A stretch of 64,000 nucleotides of DNA, taken from a virus. The notes under the pieces are model-generated. The model searched no databases, was not told the DNA's origin, and saw only the letters and a program-made list of their open reading frames with translations. Position 1 is the first letter of the stretch. Each line of letters begins with the position of its first letter. Shown piece after piece: positions 29,090 through 37,358 of this stretch. The position numbers and the translations under genes were made by a program. The stretch covers positions 1 to 64,000 of the IMG/VR virus record IMGVR_UViG_3300032240_002045; one strand, written 5' to 3'.

Positions 29090-30019
29090 TTACTTGCGAG
29101 CCCCTAGAGCGCGTCGTATCAATGTGTTAGCGTCTGGTAGTTCCATACCGTAAGTGCTAGCTTCGTATTCTTTTTTAGAAGCGGTTCCTATATCTTTTAA
29201 CTTACGTAATGCTTGAATAGTTCCAACAGATTTTCCGGCTTGCCATCGATAATTGTGTACATCTGAATACCCTAAACCTGTAGGGCTGAAAGCGTATTTT
29301 CGTCCTTGGTGTATGTCCTCAAATAATGCTGTCCCTTGATCAACCGCTAGTTTTAATGCGGACTCCGCATTTCGACGAGCTGTATCAGTGGTAGCTGCTT
29401 GAATGTCATTAAAAGCCTTTGAATAACGCGACAATATCTCAGTAGCTAATGAAGTATCGGTATCAACTTTTTTTTCCCACATTTTATTTATTGGTGGGGA
29501 TTTAACCTCCGGTTGCACTGTCCACTCATCTTGTGTAAGTGAATAAGCTGCATAAGGTTTAATATTTTTAATATCTGATTGAACATTTACATAAAATGTA
29601 AGTTCGTAAGCTTCTAAAAAATTACCGGTATGCGGATGAAGCTCACGAAAACCCTCATTAAACATAGAAGCAATTTGTTTGTCGCTTAAAGTTTTATATT
29701 GTGGGTTGTTTTGTCTAAAAGCTAAATAATTAACTCCAATTAAACAATCTAAATCTGCTGGAGTTCTTGCGGCCGTCCACTGATAAGAAACTGCGGATCC
29801 GGCTAACCAAACATGAACATAAGCCTCAGGGTTAGCGTAATTAGCTTTTAAATGTTCAAGAAGAATGCGTAAAACAGATGATCTAACTGACGGAATTATC
29901 TTGTTGTTTCTAAATAAACGCGGATCCAAACCGGCGCCGGAAGGACTAAAATATGAAGTTTCTGAAGGTTCCAATGACACGGGGTGCGCTTGCGCAATCA
30001 ACGCGTCATAAATACTCAT
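29090..30019 (-). CDS. Nucleotidyltransferase-like protein
   Basis: 309 residues. VWLAGSAVSYQWTAARTPADLDCLIGV has the GS-x(n)-DLD pattern of minimal nucleotidyltransferases (Gly-Ser then paired carboxylates). Later parts are helical. It may adenylylate or nucleotidylate a protein or RNA; substrate unknown. Conserved in actinophages. Confidence 0.6.
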   Translation of the reverse strand: MSIYDALIAQAHPVSLEPSETSYFSPSGAGLDPRLFRNNKIIPSVRSSVLRILLEHLKANYANPEAYVHVWLAGSAVSYQWTAARTPADLDCLIGVNYLAFRQNNPQYKTLSDKQIASMFNEGFRELHPHTGNFLEAYELTFYVNVQSDIKNIKPYAAYSLTQDEWTVQPEVKSPPINKMWEKKVDTDTSLATEILSRYSKAFNDIQAATTDTARRNAESALKLAVDQGTALFEDIHQGRKYAFSPTGLGYSDVHNYRWQAGKSVGTIQALRKLKDIGTASKKEYEASTYGMELPDANTLIRRALGARK

Positions 30020-30026
30020 TTAAGTA

Positions 30027-30254
30027 TTATAGTTCTTTTTCCTTATGTTCTTTGTACATAACATCGGATTCAAACTCAAATTTACGATGACGCTCTGATG
30101 CATCGGACACAGCTTTTGTCATGTACCCGCAAGCTTGATGCGCCCCAACAAATTGTTGTGCCCATAAAATAGCCAGCGTTTCGTTCTCCGCGACATCAAC
30201 TTGGAAAGACGCCATACAAGTGCATGTCATTTCGATGAAAGCCATAACGGCCAC
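30027..30254 (-). CDS. Hypothetical 75-aa protein
   Basis: Begins MAVMAFIEMTCTCMASFQVDVAENETLAILWAQQFVGAHQACGYM: cysteines near the start and an amphipathic helix resembling a small Fe-S or zinc motif without full ligands. Cotranscribed with the nucleotidyltransferase-like gene. Function unknown. Confidence 0.5.
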   Translation of the reverse strand: MAVMAFIEMTCTCMASFQVDVAENETLAILWAQQFVGAHQACGYMTKAVSDASERHRKFEFESDVMYKEHKEKEL

Positions 30255-30268
30255 CCTTCACTGTGTAG

Positions 30269-30577
30269 TTACAGTATACCGCGCTCGTCTAGGGCCTCGC
30301 GGATTGAACCCGAAACTGTTTCTTCCTCTTTAGGCTTCAAAATCTCCATAATTAACCCAGCAGTCATGTTTGACTGGTCAGAGTAGTTAATAATGTCCAA
30401 AATGTCCTGACACCCGTGCTTCATGTCTTGCCTATTAGCTACCCGGTCAATCTTGACAGCTTCTCCTAGATCAGCGGTGGCAAAAAATGAACCGTCTTGG
30501 CGCTTAACAATTAAAAAAGCTGTTGCATCATTTGATACTTCTTCGTCGTGTGTATGTTCTGTTGTTTCTTCGCTCAT
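30269..30577 (-). CDS. Hypothetical 102-aa protein
   Basis: Acidic N-terminus (SEETTEHTHDEEV) then a strand-helix domain (TAFLIVKRQDGSFFATADLGEAVKIDRVAN..QDMKHGCQDILDIINY). Overlaps 30574 by 4 nt. Conserved-looking in actinophages, function unknown. Confidence 0.55.
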   Translation of the reverse strand: MSEETTEHTHDEEVSNDATAFLIVKRQDGSFFATADLGEAVKIDRVANRQDMKHGCQDILDIINYSDQSNMTAGLIMEILKPKEEETVSGSIREALDERGIL

Positions 30578-31131
30578 TTGTATAGTCCTCTTTCAGTATA
30601 GGCTTTTTTCTGGTTATACATTTTAACTGGGCAAAAATCACATAAATGAATCTTAGTCTTAGTCGCTCCTAGACCGGCATCTTTACGCTCTTTAGCTGTG
30701 TCCGGCTTTAACTCTTTGCGATCGCTCTTATAATCTGGACACTGACCTTTTGGGCTATTGTGGATTTTCCAACAAGACATGGCGTCCGCTGAATAAGTAT
30801 CCTTTACATTGTAAAAATTAGTCCCAAGAATATCTAAACCTTTTGAACCGCCACCTAAAATTTGTTCTTTAATTTGAGCAAGAATTTTTTCTTTTAATTG
30901 GGGGTTACCCATCCAAGCAACAGTTAAACAATCGGTTAAAACACCAAAATGCCCAGCTTGTTGGCATGTTCCAATATACATATCAATAAAAGGATTATCG
31001 GATTGATCGTAGCGACCTTCGCCTAAAGCTTTTCCGCTTTTTGTATAGGGAACTTCTTGAATCGTTTTACACTGCTTACATACAAGCAGGTTTATCCGAT
31101 CGGGTTCTAAATTATCAATTGGATTTGCCAT
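30574..31131 (-). CDS. Cys-rich conserved phage protein
   Basis: 185 residues. CKQCKT near the start; a middle DMYIGTCQQAGHFGVLTDCLTVAW segment; and a C-terminal CWKIHNSPKGQC ... HLCDFCPVKM. The seven or more Cys and His suggest two metal sites. Resembles a conserved actinophage protein of unknown function. Confidence 0.58.
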   Translation of the reverse strand: MANPIDNLEPDRINLLVCKQCKTIQEVPYTKSGKALGEGRYDQSDNPFIDMYIGTCQQAGHFGVLTDCLTVAWMGNPQLKEKILAQIKEQILGGGSKGLDILGTNFYNVKDTYSADAMSCWKIHNSPKGQCPDYKSDRKELKPDTAKERKDAGLGATKTKIHLCDFCPVKMYNQKKAYTERGLYK

Positions 31132-31174
31132 GGGCAGATCCTACCACAGGGTTAATTGGCAGAATTAATTTTAA

Positions 31175-31396
31175 TTACGGGGTGCCTTTTAAAGGCATTG
31201 GTGCTTTAGTTCGTGCTTTTGTGTCATATGGCATAGTTTGAGGAGCTTTTGGCATTGCTTTTGTATCAAACGGTATATTGCTAACGCTGGGAGATCCGGA
31301 AAAAACACGTGAAGGGTCGGATGCGCGGTTAGGGGGAGTTTTTGTAGGCAAGGGGCTAGATGCTGAGCGTGGAGTAACAGGCGGCATTGAGCTCAT
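31175..31396 (-). CDS. Hypothetical Pro/Ser-rich protein
   Basis: 73 residues after AGAGGAT. Low complexity with repeated PYDTKARTKAP/PFDTKAMPKAP. First of a series of repetitive proteins up to 33919. Likely disordered and virion- or assembly-associated; not proven. Confidence 0.5.
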   Translation of the reverse strand: MSSMPPVTPRSASSPLPTKTPPNRASDPSRVFSGSPSVSNIPFDTKAMPKAPQTMPYDTKARTKAPMPLKGTP

Positions 31397-31423
31397 TAAT
31401 ATCCTCTTTCTTATTCCGCTAAA

Positions 31424-31852
31424 TTAGCGATTTCCGCTGTTAATTTTAATAACTTTTTTAGGGCCATCGTTTTTTACTTTAGCCTGTGCCTCTTTAGCGG
31501 CTTGACCGCTTTTAGCTTTGTTTACATAGTCAGTTGATGCGCGGTTATACGCCATTTGACGAGCTTTATTTGCGCTAGAAATAGGTTTATCACCCTCTTC
31601 ATATGAAGGGCCAGAAAAACCACTTGCTGAATGAAAACGCCCTTGTGGGTGACGTTTAAAGCTAGACGCTTCAAATGTGTTTTCGTCTTCCCACGCCCGT
31701 CTAACTGAAACCTCGTGGTTAGAACCGCCAAGTCGTTGCCTAAATCCAGAAGAAGTATCGTCTTCCTCAGGATGATTAGGCACATCATCGTTATTTAATG
31801 ATCGCATTTTGCGAACATGACTTAACGGAAACTGCGAGCTGTCTGGATTCAT
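31424..31852 (-). CDS. Hypothetical charged protein
   Basis: 142 residues, polar and probably disordered, with RRAWEDENTFEASSFKRHPQGRFHSASGFSG and a Lys/Ala end (KSGQAAKEAQAKVKNDG). Coupled by one-base overlap to the next gene. Function unknown. Confidence 0.55.
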   Translation of the reverse strand: MNPDSSQFPLSHVRKMRSLNNDDVPNHPEEDDTSSGFRQRLGGSNHEVSVRRAWEDENTFEASSFKRHPQGRFHSASGFSGPSYEEGDKPISSANKARQMAYNRASTDYVNKAKSGQAAKEAQAKVKNDGPKKVIKINSGNR

Positions 31853-32058
31853 TACTCTCCCGGATTAACCTTATTTGGCTCTTCGGAATTAATAAAACCA
31901 TAATTCATATATGGATGCAAACCTGAGCGGTTCTTGACCACTTCTTGATCGCCCATACCAGATGCAACAGTTGTATTTGGACGACGCTTACGGTACTTGC
32001 CGTCAGTTGCGCCTTCGTTAAGCTCAGCGTTCTGTGAACGTGAAATGTTTACTGTCAT
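31852..32058 (-). CDS. Hypothetical 68-aa protein
   Basis: Start at 32058 overlaps the previous stop (ATGA) and is preferred to an upstream ATG at 32169. Sequence MTVNISRSQNAELNEGATDGKYRKRRPNTTVASGMGDQEVV in outline. Function unknown. Confidence 0.52.
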   Translation of the reverse strand: MTVNISRSQNAELNEGATDGKYRKRRPNTTVASGMGDQEVVKNRSGLHPYMNYGFINSEEPNKVNPGE

Positions 32059-32288
32059 GCCATTCGGCCTTTCACTAGTTTGCTCGCCTTGCGTCGATTG
32101 CATGATGGGCAAATGGTTTGGTTCTGTAATGATTGTACGGGGTTCATGACACTTCCGCACGAAGAACACGCTTTTGAACCGTTGTATACGGTAGTTTTTA
32201 GCTCATTCTGTGTGGATAACTTAACGTCTTCCGCCCCTGCCATGCCTTCGCCGGTGGAGTCAGTAAATAGCCCTGGATCGTTCTTCAT
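32055..32288 (-). CDS. Small zinc-ribbon protein
   Basis: 77 residues; ACSSCGSVMNPVQSLQNQTICPSCNRRK gives C-x2-C and C-x2-C 16-17 residues apart, a zinc ribbon. N-terminus acidic and flexible. Chained by 4-nt overlaps with both neighbours. Function unknown. Confidence 0.6.
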   Translation of the reverse strand: MKNDPGLFTDSTGEGMAGAEDVKLSTQNELKTTVYNGSKACSSCGSVMNPVQSLQNQTICPSCNRRKASKLVKGRMA

Positions 32289-32656
32289 ACGTTTCCTAAC
32301 GTGTTACGGCTGGATGACTGTGTTGTATTTGGGGTCTGGCTAAAGTCAGACTCGTTACGCTGTACTGTAGCAGTACGGCGCGGAAGCTCAATTATGTCTG
32401 CAATACCTATCTCATACTCAGTAAATCCATAGCGTGATGGGAATAGCTTTACCTGTGGAAGCGGTGGGCGGACATATTCTTGGATTTCCGCGGCTGTCAT
32501 ATTCCATGTGGCAAGTGATTGACTGAGAAGGCGCTCTTGATTAGAAGAAAATGGGCCAATGTATTCCTGTGGCGGCATAGCAGCTTCAGCTGGAGCTGAA
32601 GTAGTTGCTGTCCACGCTCTGCGCCCGTAGACGCCGTCTGCTTGTTTACCGGACAT
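32285..32656 (-). CDS. Hypothetical 123-aa protein
   Basis: Middle part EYVRPPLPQVKLFPSRYGFTEYEIGIADIIELPRRTATVQ looks folded; both ends are low-complexity (TSAPAEAAMPPQE; TPNTTQSSSRN). One-base overlap with 32656-33039. Function unknown. Confidence 0.55.
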   Translation of the reverse strand: MSGKQADGVYGRRAWTATTSAPAEAAMPPQEYIGPFSSNQERLLSQSLATWNMTAAEIQEYVRPPLPQVKLFPSRYGFTEYEIGIADIIELPRRTATVQRNESDFSQTPNTTQSSSRNTLGNV

Positions 32657-33039
32657 TATTGACTCATTGTTGCGTTTGAAAATTGCGTGGTTCTATTAGT
32701 AGGCATGTTGTTTGCCGGGTTGTAACGTGAGTGAGGTGAATACGAAGGCGTGCGTGGAGCGCGTGGGCCAGCTGGTACTGCTTGAGTAAAATCAACGGAA
32801 CCGCCCATTGGGTGTTGAACAACTTGACCCATATTCTTGCTAACTCCATTTGGATTTGGAGCGGATTGAGCGGCATTAAAAGCGCGAGGTGATACCCGAG
32901 AAGCTGGTTGTGCTTGCGTAAAATCAATCTGTCCGCCTGCGGGGCCTGTTACAACTTTTCCAATATTAGAATTAATTTGTGGTACGCGATTCATATTTGA
33001 AGATCGGTCCATAGGCGTCATGCCAATTGAATTAGGCAT
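32656..33039 (-). CDS. Repetitive low-complexity protein
   Basis: 127 residues with two related units (NIGKVVTGPAGGQIDFTQAQPA and NMGQVVQHPMGGSVDFTQAVPA). Its N-terminus, DRSSNMNRVPQINSNIG, is a clear relative of DRSSNTNRVPKINPNAG in the next gene, so the two arose by duplication. Probably disordered; function unknown. Confidence 0.6.
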   Translation of the reverse strand: MPNSIGMTPMDRSSNMNRVPQINSNIGKVVTGPAGGQIDFTQAQPASRVSPRAFNAAQSAPNPNGVSKNMGQVVQHPMGGSVDFTQAVPAGPRAPRTPSYSPHSRYNPANNMPTNRTTQFSNATMSQ

Positions 33040-33042
33040 AGT

Positions 33043-33387
33043 TTATCCCACCACAGTCATGTCGTAATTATTAGTTTTTGCTCCAACTGGTGGCTTGCTA
33101 GCAAGACCGGGGCCCGTGTTACGTTGCATAGGTGTGGAACCAATAACTTTCATACCTGCATTAGGATTTTTTTTAACAGGAGCTGATGGCTTAATAGGGT
33201 TTGATGGCATGGGCCCACCAACAACAGTCATATCGTAATTATTAGTTTTTGCTCCAACTGGTGGCTTGCTAGCAAGACCAGGACCGGTATTGCGTTGCAT
33301 TGGTGTTGAACCAATAACTTGCATACCGGCATTAGGATTAATTTTTGGAACGCGATTTGTATTTGACGACCTGTCTATAGCTGCCAT
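33043..33387 (-). CDS. Repetitive low-complexity protein
   Basis: 114 residues made mainly of two near-identical 40-residue units (NPNAGM-Q/K-VIGSTPMQR..GLASKPPVGAKTNNYDMTVVG) joined by a Pro-rich linker. Paralogue of 32656-33039. Also encoded by a direct DNA repeat (33052-33160 against 33225-33340, roughly). Confidence 0.6.
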   Translation of the reverse strand: MAAIDRSSNTNRVPKINPNAGMQVIGSTPMQRNTGPGLASKPPVGAKTNNYDMTVVGGPMPSNPIKPSAPVKKNPNAGMKVIGSTPMQRNTGPGLASKPPVGAKTNNYDMTVVG

Positions 33388-33388
33388 G

Positions 33389-33919
33389 TTATTTCCATCC
33401 CGGACGCATACGCGCCATTTGATCGACTCTTTGCTTATCTAGGGCTAATGGGGCTGTACTGCGCATATTTGCTTTACCGTCATTTGGTAAATGTGGTGCG
33501 GGTGCAGCCATAGCGTTTTCAACATTGCGAGCGCTACGATAAACGTTTCCATCTTTTGCGGCTTTCATTTGTCGCGCAATTCCGCGAGTATTTTCTAATC
33601 CTTCTGGATAGTAATAACCCGCAGAATCAATGCGTTCGCCTTTGTGCACACCGCGTTGGTATGAACGCTGTCCTACACGAATCTTTAATGAATTAAGTAC
33701 TGTGTCTGAGGTGCTTGAAGGACGACCGCGATCGTCACGACGTGATCGAATAGTTCCTAAATAACCATCTGGGTACTCTGCTTGCGGTGCGCGTCCAACG
33801 CCTAAACGAAGGAAGTCAAGCTCAGAACGAGCAACAGGTACACCGCCACCACCATAATTAGTATTCGTACCATACATCCCGGCAGCGCCGAGGTTTTGTA
33901 CGTTTTGATGGGTAGCCAT
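33389..33919 (-). CDS. Hypothetical 176-aa basic protein
   Basis: Gly/Asn-rich start (AAGMYGTNTNYGGGGVPVARSELDFLRLGVG), Arg/Ser-rich middle, and PLALDKQRVDQMARMRPGWK at the end. No family recognised; looks like the most folded member of the 31-34 kb group. Confidence 0.52.
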   Translation of the reverse strand: MATHQNVQNLGAAGMYGTNTNYGGGGVPVARSELDFLRLGVGRAPQAEYPDGYLGTIRSRRDDRGRPSSTSDTVLNSLKIRVGQRSYQRGVHKGERIDSAGYYYPEGLENTRGIARQMKAAKDGNVYRSARNVENAMAAPAPHLPNDGKANMRSTAPLALDKQRVDQMARMRPGWK

Positions 33920-33923
33920 AAGA

Positions 33924-35126
33924 CTATGGTAAGCGGTTTTCGCCCGCCAAAACTGCTAAATCTCTACGTGGGTCATATCCGTCCCCAACAACTAATGAAA
34001 CAATACCTGTTGGTGATTCTAAACCACTCTTGTCACGGAACCAGGCGCTTCCGCCATCCATAGCCGGCACTTGAATCCACAAACGTGGGCCAACTTGATC
34101 AGCGCGGAAATGGTGGAAGTGACCTGTTAACAAAATGTCAGCAGAACCTACAGGTGTGCGACCAGTAGCTTGTCCTGCAATCCATTTGCCCATATCTTTT
34201 GCTTGATGGCCGTGTGCCATACCAACAATAGTTCCGCCTAAATCAATTGCTAACGTTGCGTTGTCTGGCTTTGGATAATAAAAAGTAACATGTGACAATG
34301 CGGAATTTTCCGCGCATGCATCTTGCACGGCTGATACAACTTCAATTTGCCATGAATCGATTGGGTCAGTCATCATAATTCTATGCGTTTCATCATGGTT
34401 ACCTGGAACAACTGGAACAATAAGCTTTTCACATAATGGTGCAAAAGCTTTAATCCAAGCCATTAATACACGGCGTCCTACACGCACTTGTTGGCTTACT
34501 CCAAGGTCACTGCGACCTAATACTTTTCCATTTTGTGAAGTGCTTCCTTCAATGCAATCACCTAATTGAGGAAGTACTACTGTGCCAATCTTTCGCCCCA
34601 ACTTCAATAGTTCTTTGTGACGAGCTACTGACTCGTCTATCCCCTTCAAAACTCTTTGAATTGTAGCTTCGGTTCCACCGTTGGCGTCCTTCCCATACTG
34701 GGTATCGCCTATTGCGTAAATGGCAAACAGCTCCCCAACGTAAGATTCTGTCTTGTTTGGTTTCCACTTGCTTACCTCTTTTACCAATTCATCATAATCA
34801 ACGTCATGCCCAGAAGTGTGCTCCGCAGGCTTTACGCTTACACGTGCCGCCTCTAGCCACTCACCGTCGTAACGTTGCCAACGGCTTTTACGCACACTAA
34901 TTACTGTCCATACTTTTGGATCTAAATCAAAGTCTTTAAACATCTCTACAGCATCAGGTAACTCTCCGGCTGTACGGGGTGTAGAAACAAAATAACCACC
35001 ATCTGGCCCAATGTCTAAACGAGCTCTGTACTCTGGTGGTGTGTTAGTTCTTTTGTAATCATTTTCCGCGCCATTTAAATCAGCGTTAATCAATGCTTTT
35101 CCAAGTATGTTTAATTTTTTGGACAC
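33924..35126 (-). CDS. Calcineurin-like metallophosphoesterase
   Basis: About 400 residues; GTG at 35126 is the better start because AGGAG lies nine bases ahead, while a TTG two codons upstream is too close. Metallophosphoesterase motifs in order: AIGDTQYG (GD-x-Q replaces D-x-H), LPQLGDCIEG, VPGNHDE, MAHGHQ and LLTGHFHH. Similar phage proteins act as nucleases or phosphatases in the Mre11/SbcD superfamily, probably processing DNA ends or removing 5' groups. Substrate unknown. Confidence 0.82.
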   Translation of the reverse strand: MSKKLNILGKALINADLNGAENDYKRTNTPPEYRARLDIGPDGGYFVSTPRTAGELPDAVEMFKDFDLDPKVWTVISVRKSRWQRYDGEWLEAARVSVKPAEHTSGHDVDYDELVKEVSKWKPNKTESYVGELFAIYAIGDTQYGKDANGGTEATIQRVLKGIDESVARHKELLKLGRKIGTVVLPQLGDCIEGSTSQNGKVLGRSDLGVSQQVRVGRRVLMAWIKAFAPLCEKLIVPVVPGNHDETHRIMMTDPIDSWQIEVVSAVQDACAENSALSHVTFYYPKPDNATLAIDLGGTIVGMAHGHQAKDMGKWIAGQATGRTPVGSADILLTGHFHHFRADQVGPRLWIQVPAMDGGSAWFRDKSGLESPTGIVSLVVGDGYDPRRDLAVLAGENRLP

Positions 35127-35452
35127 GTGCAATAGCTCCTTAAATGTGAGCGGAATGCGGTTAATTTAAAAGGAAGATCCTCATTTAAATTTAATTCCGC
35201 ATAAAGGCTTGAAATATTAATGTTTTTGCTATTTTCTTTAATAGACTCAAACGCTTTTTGCTCATCTACAGCTAGAGTAGAAAGCCAATAACCAACTGAG
35301 CATGCATCTGAAGCTGTTTGGATATGTTTATTAAGGACTTCCAACACGCGTAGTCTCCCGTCTCGTCGCGACGTATCAAGACTAACATAAAAGTTAGGTT
35401 GGCGGGGGTTGTGAGATCCCCCAACTCCTGTAGCTGCATGTGCCAACTTCAT
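35111..35452 (-). CDS. Hypothetical 113-aa protein
   Basis: Start at 35452 (MKLAHAATG). A longer frame to 35596 would translate backwards through the tRNA and is rejected. VSLDTSRRDGRLRVLEVLNKHIQTASDACSVGYWLSTLAVDEQK looks like a folded helical domain. Overlaps the phosphoesterase start. Function unknown. Confidence 0.58.
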   Translation of the reverse strand: MKLAHAATGVGGSHNPRQPNFYVSLDTSRRDGRLRVLEVLNKHIQTASDACSVGYWLSTLAVDEQKAFESIKENSKNINISSLYAELNLNEDLPFKLTAFRSHLRSYCTCPKN

Positions 35453-35505
35453 GATGTAGTAACTGTGCACAGTCCTACAAGACACGATCTTGTGTCTGCC
35501 TCCCG

Positions 35506-35578
35506 CTGCCCTTCCTGGGATCGAACCAGGGACACCGCGATTAACAGTCGCGTGCTCTGCCGGCTGAGCTAAAGGGCA
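35506..35578 (-). tRNA. tRNA-Asn (anticodon GUU)
   Basis: Seven-bp acceptor stem TGCCCTT/AAGGGCA, D-stem GCTC/GAGC, anticodon stem CGCGA/TCGCG with loop CTGTTAA (anticodon GTT), T-arm CCTGG-TTCGATC-CCAGG, and discriminator G. CCA is not encoded. A GTGTCT/AGACAC hairpin and the palindrome ACTGTGCACAGT follow at 35462-35494, perhaps for processing. Phages carry tRNAs to match codon demand. Confidence 0.93.
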
Positions 35579-35639
35579 AAAACTAGGGACACCCAAAGGT
35601 GCCCCTAGGACAAGGTAGCGATACTCTGTCGAGCTTAGT

Positions 35640-36134
35640 CTACTTGATTTTTATAGTTTTTGGTTTTAGCTCTTCTGGAATTTGACGTTCTACAGTGATA
35701 GTTAACAAGCCGTCTTTAAGATCGGCCCCCTTAACTACCATGTATTCGCCAAGTACAAATTGCTGTGTCCATAAACGTTTTGCAATGCCTTGATGAAGAA
35801 CCTCATCGGTATCTTCGTCAACTTTTTCAATACTTTTTACTTTAAGAAGGTCTTTTTCTACAGTAATTTCTACATCTTCTTTTGAATACCCCGCTAAAGC
35901 TAATTCTACTTTGTAAGTATCATCATCAACTTTTAACAAGTTATAGGGTGGAAAAGAAGACTGTTTAATGGGTAAAGTAGACCAACGATGAATTTGATCT
36001 TGAAACCCTAAAAAGAATTGATTACTTAAAATTTCGTTTAAACTCGTTTGATTATTAACAATCTTATGAGCAAACGCTGGTGTTAATTTAGGATTTGGGT
36101 GATCCCATTGAGGATTTGCAAGGCCTGAAGCCAT
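35640..36134 (-). CDS. Hsp20 / alpha-crystallin small heat-shock protein
   Basis: 164 residues. After a variable N-terminus, the alpha-crystallin domain runs from about 60 to 155: NLLKVDDDTYKVELALAGYSKEDVEITVEKDLLKVKS, ... LKDGLLTITVERQIPEE, with the typical A-x-x-x-x-G-V/L-L motif partly replaced by GADLKDGLLTI. Phage small heat-shock proteins may protect capsid or tail subunits from aggregation. GGAGA Shine-Dalgarno. Confidence 0.9.
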   Translation of the reverse strand: MASGLANPQWDHPNPKLTPAFAHKIVNNQTSLNEILSNQFFLGFQDQIHRWSTLPIKQSSFPPYNLLKVDDDTYKVELALAGYSKEDVEITVEKDLLKVKSIEKVDEDTDEVLHQGIAKRLWTQQFVLGEYMVVKGADLKDGLLTITVERQIPEELKPKTIKIK

Positions 36135-36201
36135 AATATATCTCCTTAGACGATATAAGTTAATTGACTCCCAATCGGCGAGTCCCTATAAGTATACATA
36201 A

Positions 36202-36233
36202 AAAAACCCCCGCTAGTCATAGACTGCGGGGGT
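36202..36233 (-). terminator. Intrinsic terminator
   Basis: On the minus strand AAACCCCCGCA pairs with T/AGCGGGGGTTT (36203-36213 with 36226-36233), followed by seven T. Ends the transcript after the 36247 gene and isolates the Hsp20 gene. Confidence 0.88.
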
Positions 36234-36246
36234 TTATTTTTAAAAC

Positions 36247-36573
36247 TTATTCAGACATACCATCTTTAAACGTTGGAGCTGAGCGCTTAACGGAAGGTGA
36301 AAGGATACGACCGTTCCCTTGAGTAGCAGACGCTTCCGGTGAAGTCTGCTTCTGGAACATTACGCGAATTCCGTAACGAGCGCCGCCAGTTGCGGTAACA
36401 AACTTACGTGATGGCTTAGCCATACCGTATGGATCGCCAGCTGCCGTGTTCTTCTTCTTCATAAGCTTGCCCTTTAGAGGCTGAGCAACTACTGGCTTTG
36501 CGCCAGCCGCGTTGCGTGGTTCAGCCGATGTTGGGGCAATCGGTGCTGGGTTCTTCTTTGAATCTGATTTCAT
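36247..36573 (-). CDS. Hypothetical basic protein
   Basis: 108 residues, Pro/Ala/Lys-rich start (SDSKKNPAPIAPTSAEPRNAAG) then GDPYGMAKPSRKFVTATGGARYGIRVMFQKQ and a charged end. Probably partly disordered; function unknown. Terminator directly after it. Confidence 0.55.
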   Translation of the reverse strand: MKSDSKKNPAPIAPTSAEPRNAAGAKPVVAQPLKGKLMKKKNTAAGDPYGMAKPSRKFVTATGGARYGIRVMFQKQTSPEASATQGNGRILSPSVKRSAPTFKDGMSE

Positions 36574-36614
36574 GTGTTTTCCTTTGGCCTAAGGTTTAAA
36601 TAACTGTATCAGGG

Positions 36615-36893
36615 TTAACGTACTTCAACGGTGTAAACAATGGCAGAGATCTGACCATCGTGGCTATCAATTGTTGAAAACCCTGGGATGCACACTAGGT
36701 CAAGGCCTCGTGGTGCGGTGTAACCACGAGCAATTGCTATGGCTTTTGTTGCTTGGTTTACTGCTCCAGCGCCAACAGCGCGAAGTTTACATCCGCGTGT
36801 TTCATAAATGCTGTGTGCGATTGCTGACGCAACTGCTTGTGGGTTGGATCCAGCACTAACGCGTAGGATCTGTTCTTCTGTATGCTCGGTCAT
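36615..36893 (-). CDS. SpoVS/Alba-like protein
   Basis: 92 residues matching stage V sporulation protein S almost along its whole length: ILRVSAGSNPQAVASAIAHSIYE, then LRAVGAGAVNQATKAIAIARGYTAPRGLDLVCIPGFSTI and a final IVYTVEVR. SpoVS has an Alba-like fold and may bind nucleic acid; in Bacillus it affects sporulation and division. Its place in a phage is unusual; perhaps a regulator or nucleoid protein. Confidence 0.88.
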   Translation of the reverse strand: MTEHTEEQILRVSAGSNPQAVASAIAHSIYETRGCKLRAVGAGAVNQATKAIAIARGYTAPRGLDLVCIPGFSTIDSHDGQISAIVYTVEVR

Positions 36894-36964
36894 GTGTTCC
36901 TTCGGTGTACGAATAGTGGTGCCCCGCAGGAATAATTATGAAGTACTTAAGCTCAGGTGTAAGT

Positions 36965-37135
36965 CTAAAAATCAATAGGGGTAGGGGCGGTAGCCAAAGC
37001 CCCGCAAAGCTCGCATTCCATATCAAGCATATATAGGGATATTTCCCCATCTTCGAACATAGCTTTAACGTTCCACAGGGTGGAACCGCAAATGCAAACG
37101 TGTAGTGGGGCTTCTTTATCCCTTAGATCAAGCAT
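36965..37135 (-). CDS. 56-aa zinc-ribbon protein
   Basis: ATG at 37135 inside the previous gene's last codons. C-I-C-G near the start, then MECELCGALATAPTP: four Cys in two pairs, with a well-formed MFEDGEISLYMLDM helix between. Shorter and better supported than an overlapping hydrophobic frame at 36856-37050 on the same strand. Confidence 0.62.
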   Translation of the reverse strand: MLDLRDKEAPLHVCICGSTLWNVKAMFEDGEISLYMLDMECELCGALATAPTPIDF

Positions 37136-37358
37136 CCCATTTAGCCTTTAACTCATCAAGTAATTTGCGGTTGCTTTCAATCTCTGCCTCAATCAAAGCA
37201 ACCTCTTCTTCAGACATTTTGTCTTTATTTTCTTCATAAAAGTTAAGACCAACATTAAAATTACTTTCAAATACGGCAATTTGCGCTTGTTTACGTTGTT
37301 TTAAAAATTCATGCTGTTCGGCTATATTAGCCGCAATCTTGTCTTGACGATTACTCAT
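37128..37358 (-). CDS. Hypothetical 76-aa coiled-coil protein
   Basis: Start at 37358 (MSNRQDK) from the ATGA overlap with the previous gene. Helical: KIAANIAEQHEFLKQRKQAQIAVFESNF and EEEVALIEAEIESNRKLLDELKAKW. Function unknown. Confidence 0.58.
   Translation of the reverse strand: MSNRQDKIAANIAEQHEFLKQRKQAQIAVFESNFNVGLNFYEENKDKMSEEEVALIEAEIESNRKLLDELKAKWDA

Noticed and set aside
35452-35596. N-terminal extension of the 35111 gene through the tRNA
   Set aside because: Would translate the tRNA-Asn; a good internal ATG at 35452 exists.
36856-37050. Hydrophobic minus-strand frame
   Set aside because: Overlaps the better-supported Cys-rich 36965-37135 gene in another frame; no Shine-Dalgarno and Pro/Leu-rich shadow composition.
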